This document shows, piece by piece, positions 6,459-8,923 of a DNA stretch of 8,923 bases (position 1 is the first letter of the stretch; each line of letters starts with the position of its first letter). The notes beneath the pieces were generated by a model, which was not told the DNA's origin, searched no databases, and saw nothing but the letters and a program-made list of their open reading frames with translations. Source of the DNA: Sphingomonadales bacterium (GTDB lineage Bacteria > Pseudomonadota > Alphaproteobacteria > Sphingomonadales > Sphingomonadaceae); the NCBI GenBank assembly GCA_027489295.1, contig JAIYAA010000414.1:1-8923 (forward strand), in the 5' to 3' direction. A program made the position numbers and the translations under genes.

Positions 6459-7790
6459 TTACAGGGTCACGCGGCCGTGCAGACCGCCGCCCGGGGCATC
6501 GCCCAGCGTCACGGTGCCGCCGTAGAGACCGGCAATATCGCGGGCGATCGCAAGACCGAGCCCCCGCCCGGCCTTGCTCTCGTCGAGCCGCCGGCCGACG
6601 TCGAACACGGCATCGCGCAGCGCCGGCGCAATTCCCGGCCCATCGTCGATCACATCGATCGCGACCTGCGCGCCCACCGGTGCGGCGTGGATGCGGATGC
6701 TGGTCGCCGCCCATTTGCAGGCATTGTCGATGAGGTTCGACAGGATCTCCGAAAGGTCGGCCGGATCACAATCGACCTCCAGCATTTCGGGGACGTCGAC
6801 GACGATATCGAGGTGGCGCGTTGCGGGCATCCGCCGCATCGCCGCGACGATCCCGTCGATCAATGGCACAAGCGCCGCCACGGTGCCGGCCGATCGCGCG
6901 CCGGCGGCGCTCGCACGCGACATACGATAGTCGATATGTCGTTGCATCCGCGCACATTCTGCCAGAATGAATGCAGCGGCAGTCTCATTCCCGCCGCGCG
7001 CAAGCACCTCTGCCTCGTCGGTGACGAGCGCGAGCGGCGTGCGCAGGCCATGCGCCAGGTTGCCGGCCTCCACCCGCGCGCGCTGGACCAACGCGGTCTG
7101 CGCGTCGATCAATGCGTTCATCCGGTCGACCAGCGCTCGGAATTCGGTCGGGACGCTGTCGGGCAGGCGCGCGATGTGCCCGCATCGCAACTCCTCGACC
7201 GCATCACCGATCCGCGCGACCGGCCGCAGGCCGTAGAAGATCTGGAGCATCGCGCCTGCAACCATCAAAAGCGCGAACACCAGCAGCGCCAGCGTCAGCG
7301 TGCGATCGAAATTCTCAAGCTGGCGCGCCAGCACGCGCCGCTCCCCGGCGATCGCCAGGCGCAGCGGCGGCCCGTTCGCGACCGGAAGGATCAGGCCATA
7401 TTCCATCACGATACCGCCCGGCCCCGCGGTCCAGTCACCCTCTCGGCGCGTGGCTTTGGCAAACTGTCCGCTCAACCGGCGTGTCCCTAGGGTTGCAGAC
7501 GATATCCTGCCGAAACCGGGCCGTTCGATCTGCCAGTACAGACCGGACTTGGCTTTGCCAAAACGCGGGTCCGCCATCGGATGCCGCAGCACGGGCATGC
7601 CACGCGCATCGACATCCGCGAGCGCGACCAGTTCGACCATGTGCGCGCGCAGATCATGGCGAAACTGGTGGGTCAGCGTCGCGCTGTAAAACTGCGAGAT
7701 CGCCACGCCCAGGATCACCGTCGCGAGGCCGACCCACAACAAGGCGGCCAGCAGCAGGCGGACGCGGAGGCTGGCAAGATTGAATGCCAT
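6459..7790 (-). CDS. Two-component sensor histidine kinase (PhoQ-like H-box)
   Basis: Inner-membrane sensor kinase of 443-444 residues that autophosphorylates and passes phosphate to the regulator encoded just upstream. Counting from a possible GTG at 7793: transmembrane helix at about 12-34; a periplasmic sensor domain of about 130 residues (35-165); second helix at 166-188; HAMP linker from about 186 to 240; H-box NLAHGLRTPLALV with phosphoacceptor His248; N-box ILSNLIDNACKWA (350-362); G1 box DDGPGI (383-388); G2 box GRGLGLAI (409-416). The H-box has AHGLRTPL rather than the common SHELRTPL, so it lacks the acidic residue after the histidine that most HisKA kinases use. This is typical of PhoQ-related kinases. 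The ATG at 7790 shares one base with the regulator stop (TGATG); a GTG one codon earlier would give a 4-nt overlap. Either implies translational coupling. The ligand is unknown; the neighbours suggest siderophore, iron or envelope state. Confidence 0.92.
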   Translation of the reverse strand: MAFNLASLRVRLLLAALLWVGLATVILGVAISQFYSATLTHQFRHDLRAHMVELVALADVDARGMPVLRHPMADPRFGKAKSGLYWQIERPGFGRISSATLGTRRLSGQFAKATRREGDWTAGPGGIVMEYGLILPVANGPPLRLAIAGERRVLARQLENFDRTLTLALLVFALLMVAGAMLQIFYGLRPVARIGDAVEELRCGHIARLPDSVPTEFRALVDRMNALIDAQTALVQRARVEAGNLAHGLRTPLALVTDEAEVLARGGNETAAAFILAECARMQRHIDYRMSRASAAGARSAGTVAALVPLIDGIVAAMRRMPATRHLDIVVDVPEMLEVDCDPADLSEILSNLIDNACKWAATSIRIHAAPVGAQVAIDVIDDGPGIAPALRDAVFDVGRRLDESKAGRGLGLAIARDIAGLYGGTVTLGDAPGGGLHGRVTL

Positions 7791-8443
7791 CACGTCTGCA
7801 ATCGATACCCAAGCCCGCGCACCGTCTGTATCCGTTCGCGGCCGAGCTTGCGGCGTAATCGACCGACGTGCACCTCGATCGTGTTCGAATCTCGGTCCCT
7901 GCTGAGCGGGTAGAGATGGTCGAGGATGGTCGCCTGCGGCAGCGTCCGTCCGCGCTGGTAGAAGAACAGCGCCAGCAGCCGATATTCGGTCGCCGTGAGG
8001 ACCACGGGCTTGCCGGCGACATAGGCTTGGCGTTCGACCGGATCGAGCACCACGTCGCCCGAGGTGAGCCGCGGACTCGCCTGGCCCAGGCTCCGGCGGG
8101 CGAGTGCCTGCAGCCGCGCCACCAGTTCCTCGGTCATCACCGGCTTGACGATGAAATCATCCGCGCCGGCATTCAGTCCTTCCACCTTTTCCTGCCAGCT
8201 GCTGCGCGCCGTCAGGATCAGGATCGGCGCGACGACGCCCCGCGCGCGTATGGATCGGATGAAGTCGATCCCGCTCATGCCCGGCAGGCCGAGGTCGACA
8301 ATGATGACGTTGAACCCTTCGCTGGCAAAGGGCTCGGCCTCCTCGGCCGTTGCCAGGTGTTCACACGTCATGCCGTGGCGCTCGAGGTTGGCGACCATCC
8401 GCGCTGCCAACGCGCGCTCGTCCTCGACAATCAGAATTCGCAT
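7790..8443 (-). CDS. OmpR/PhoB-family response regulator
   Basis: Cytoplasmic transcription regulator of 217 residues, the usual length for this family. The receiver domain (about 1-115) has the acidic pocket VEDE (6-9), phosphoacceptor Asp50 in IIVDLGLPGMSG, Thr78 in LILTAR and Lys100 in FIVKP. The winged-helix DNA-binding domain (about 125-217) has VLTATEYRLLALF, the recognition-helix region SNTIEVHVGRLRRKLG, and the terminal wing IQTVRGLGYRL. It begins at an ATG (8441-8443) with GAGG about 13 nt upstream and overlaps the kinase start. As the first gene of the locus it probably activates the reductase and receptor genes, and perhaps itself, when phosphorylated; this is inferred from position and from the PfeR/PirR systems of Pseudomonas. 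Confidence 0.94.
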   Translation of the reverse strand: MRILIVEDERALAARMVANLERHGMTCEHLATAEEAEPFASEGFNVIIVDLGLPGMSGIDFIRSIRARGVVAPILILTARSSWQEKVEGLNAGADDFIVKPVMTEELVARLQALARRSLGQASPRLTSGDVVLDPVERQAYVAGKPVVLTATEYRLLALFFYQRGRTLPQATILDHLYPLSRDRDSNTIEVHVGRLRRKLGRERIQTVRGLGYRLQT

Positions 8444-8575
8444 GGATCAGCCCGCCTCATGCTCTGTGCTGTACCGCATAAAGCTGCAATTTACCTGACA
8501 GCGGGGAAACCGGGGAGACGACTGGCTCCCCAGTGTCTGGCCATCGCTTGCGCGTCCTTGGGGCGCCCCCGCGCA
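8444..8575. promoter_or_regulatory. Upstream region of the two-component genes, with a small stem-loop
   Basis: This spacer should contain the promoter of the regulator-kinase genes (minus strand). It holds GAGG as a ribosome-binding site near 8456-8459 and a moderately AT-rich stretch around 8476-8495. No -35/-10 pair with good spacing is convincing. A 6-bp stem GGGGAG (8512-8517) / CTCCCC (8526-8531) with an 8-nt loop is present. The right part, from about 8537, may already belong to the broken regulator gene that follows on the plus strand. Confidence 0.4.
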
Positions 8576-8923
8576 GGCGAGGGTGTCGCCATCGATACTG
8601 TGCGCCAGAGGGTCACCTTCATGAAACGAGCAGCCTGCCAATCGCAATTCAGTGTTCCACTCGCCATGAAATCGCGAGATCCCACGTTCGTTGAGCTCCA
8701 CGGTTAGATCGCTGCCAACCTGACAGCTGACCCTTCCGTCGATCGCCTCGCAGGGCGCGCCGGGAAGACGCCACGAACCTTCGCGCGCCTACGCGACGAA
8801 GGTCGGACGCACGCCGGCGAAACAGTCGACCTGATGCGCCTCGAGGCTGCGAGTAGAGCTTTGGAGCTGACCGACTTGCCGCTCAAGAACGTCGCCGTAC
8901 AATCAGGCTACGGTGATGAGCGG
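8576..8923 (+). pseudogene. GlxA/AraC-family transcriptional regulator, C-terminal remnant with in-frame stop
   Basis: One plus-strand frame reads GEGVAIDTVRQRVTFMKR, then QSQFSVPLAMKSRDPTFVELHG, a TAG stop at 8705-8707, and then IAANLTADPSVDRLAGRAGK, TPRTFAR, MRLEAASRALELTDLPLKNV and AVQSGYGDE to the window end. This follows GlxA-type regulators (an inactive DJ-1/PfpI-like domain followed by an AraC helix-turn-helix), which typically read VARRLVVFLKR, GGQSQFS, LHDWIAANL, LSVERLAARAGMSPRTFAR and RLEAARRLLE. The TAG replaces the conserved Trp codon (TGG to TAG is one base). Downstream, two residues appear lost between FAR and RLEAA, and no start codon follows the stop until 8834. The gene extends beyond the right edge. 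About a dozen codons before 8576 may also belong. No DJ-1-like part is visible upstream, so the gene is also truncated. Family recognition is from memory. Confidence 0.8.

Noticed and set aside
8491..8685. Minus-strand frame containing HWGASRLPGFPAVR, superficially like a segment of GlxA proteins
   Set aside because: It is on the opposite strand to the clear GlxA-type remnant and the resemblance is short and isolated, so coincidence is likelier.
8493..8727. Direct repeat ACCTGACAGC at 8493-8502 and 8718-8727
   Set aside because: The second copy lies within the helix-turn-helix coding sequence of the regulator remnant and encodes expected residues, so the 10-base match is probably chance.

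Overview
The window is high-GC DNA with dense, GC-rich codon usage. Its protein style (alanine- and arginine-rich, a GlxA/AraC-type regulator remnant, an IS3-family element, a PepSY-diflavin reductase) suggests an alphaproteobacterium, most likely a sphingomonad. That placement is inferred from protein style, not from a marker gene.

All five intact genes lie on the minus strand, read from right to left. (1) An OmpR/PhoB-type response regulator (7790-8443) overlaps (2) a two-transmembrane sensor histidine kinase (6459-7790). An 81-nt gap leads to (3) an 816-residue inner-membrane reductase that fuses PepSY helices, a flavodoxin domain and a ferredoxin-reductase-like FAD/NAD(P) module (3927-6377). 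A 198-nt gap, with the only AT-rich, promoter-like stretch of the window and a 10-bp inverted repeat, leads to (4) an outer-membrane TonB-dependent receptor of the Fiu/PiuA catecholate-siderophore type (1362-3722). A 140-nt gap with a 50-nt hairpin leads to (5) a TonB-family energy transducer (473-1216).

The genes form a self-contained ferric-siderophore uptake locus. The receptor would bind the iron chelate, TonB would power its passage, and the reductase would pass electrons from NAD(P)H through FAD and FMN to the membrane or periplasm to release iron. The two-component pair at the head would sense the siderophore, iron or envelope state. This resembles the PfeRS-PfeA and PirRS-PirA arrangement of Pseudomonas. 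The receptor has no N-terminal signalling domain and no sigma/anti-sigma pair is visible, which fits two-component control.

Both edges look rearranged. The left edge (1-119) is the end of an IS3-family element with the first 23 codons of its OrfA. Positions 120-472 hold no gene I can recognise. The right edge (8576-8923, plus strand) is the C-terminal part of a GlxA-type AraC-family regulator, broken by a TAG stop where the family has a conserved tryptophan; it runs off the window. I saw no tRNA, rRNA or CRISPR array. The best candidates for something undescribed are the gene set as a unit, the structured leaders and spacers around the receptor gene, and the unassigned 120-472 segment.
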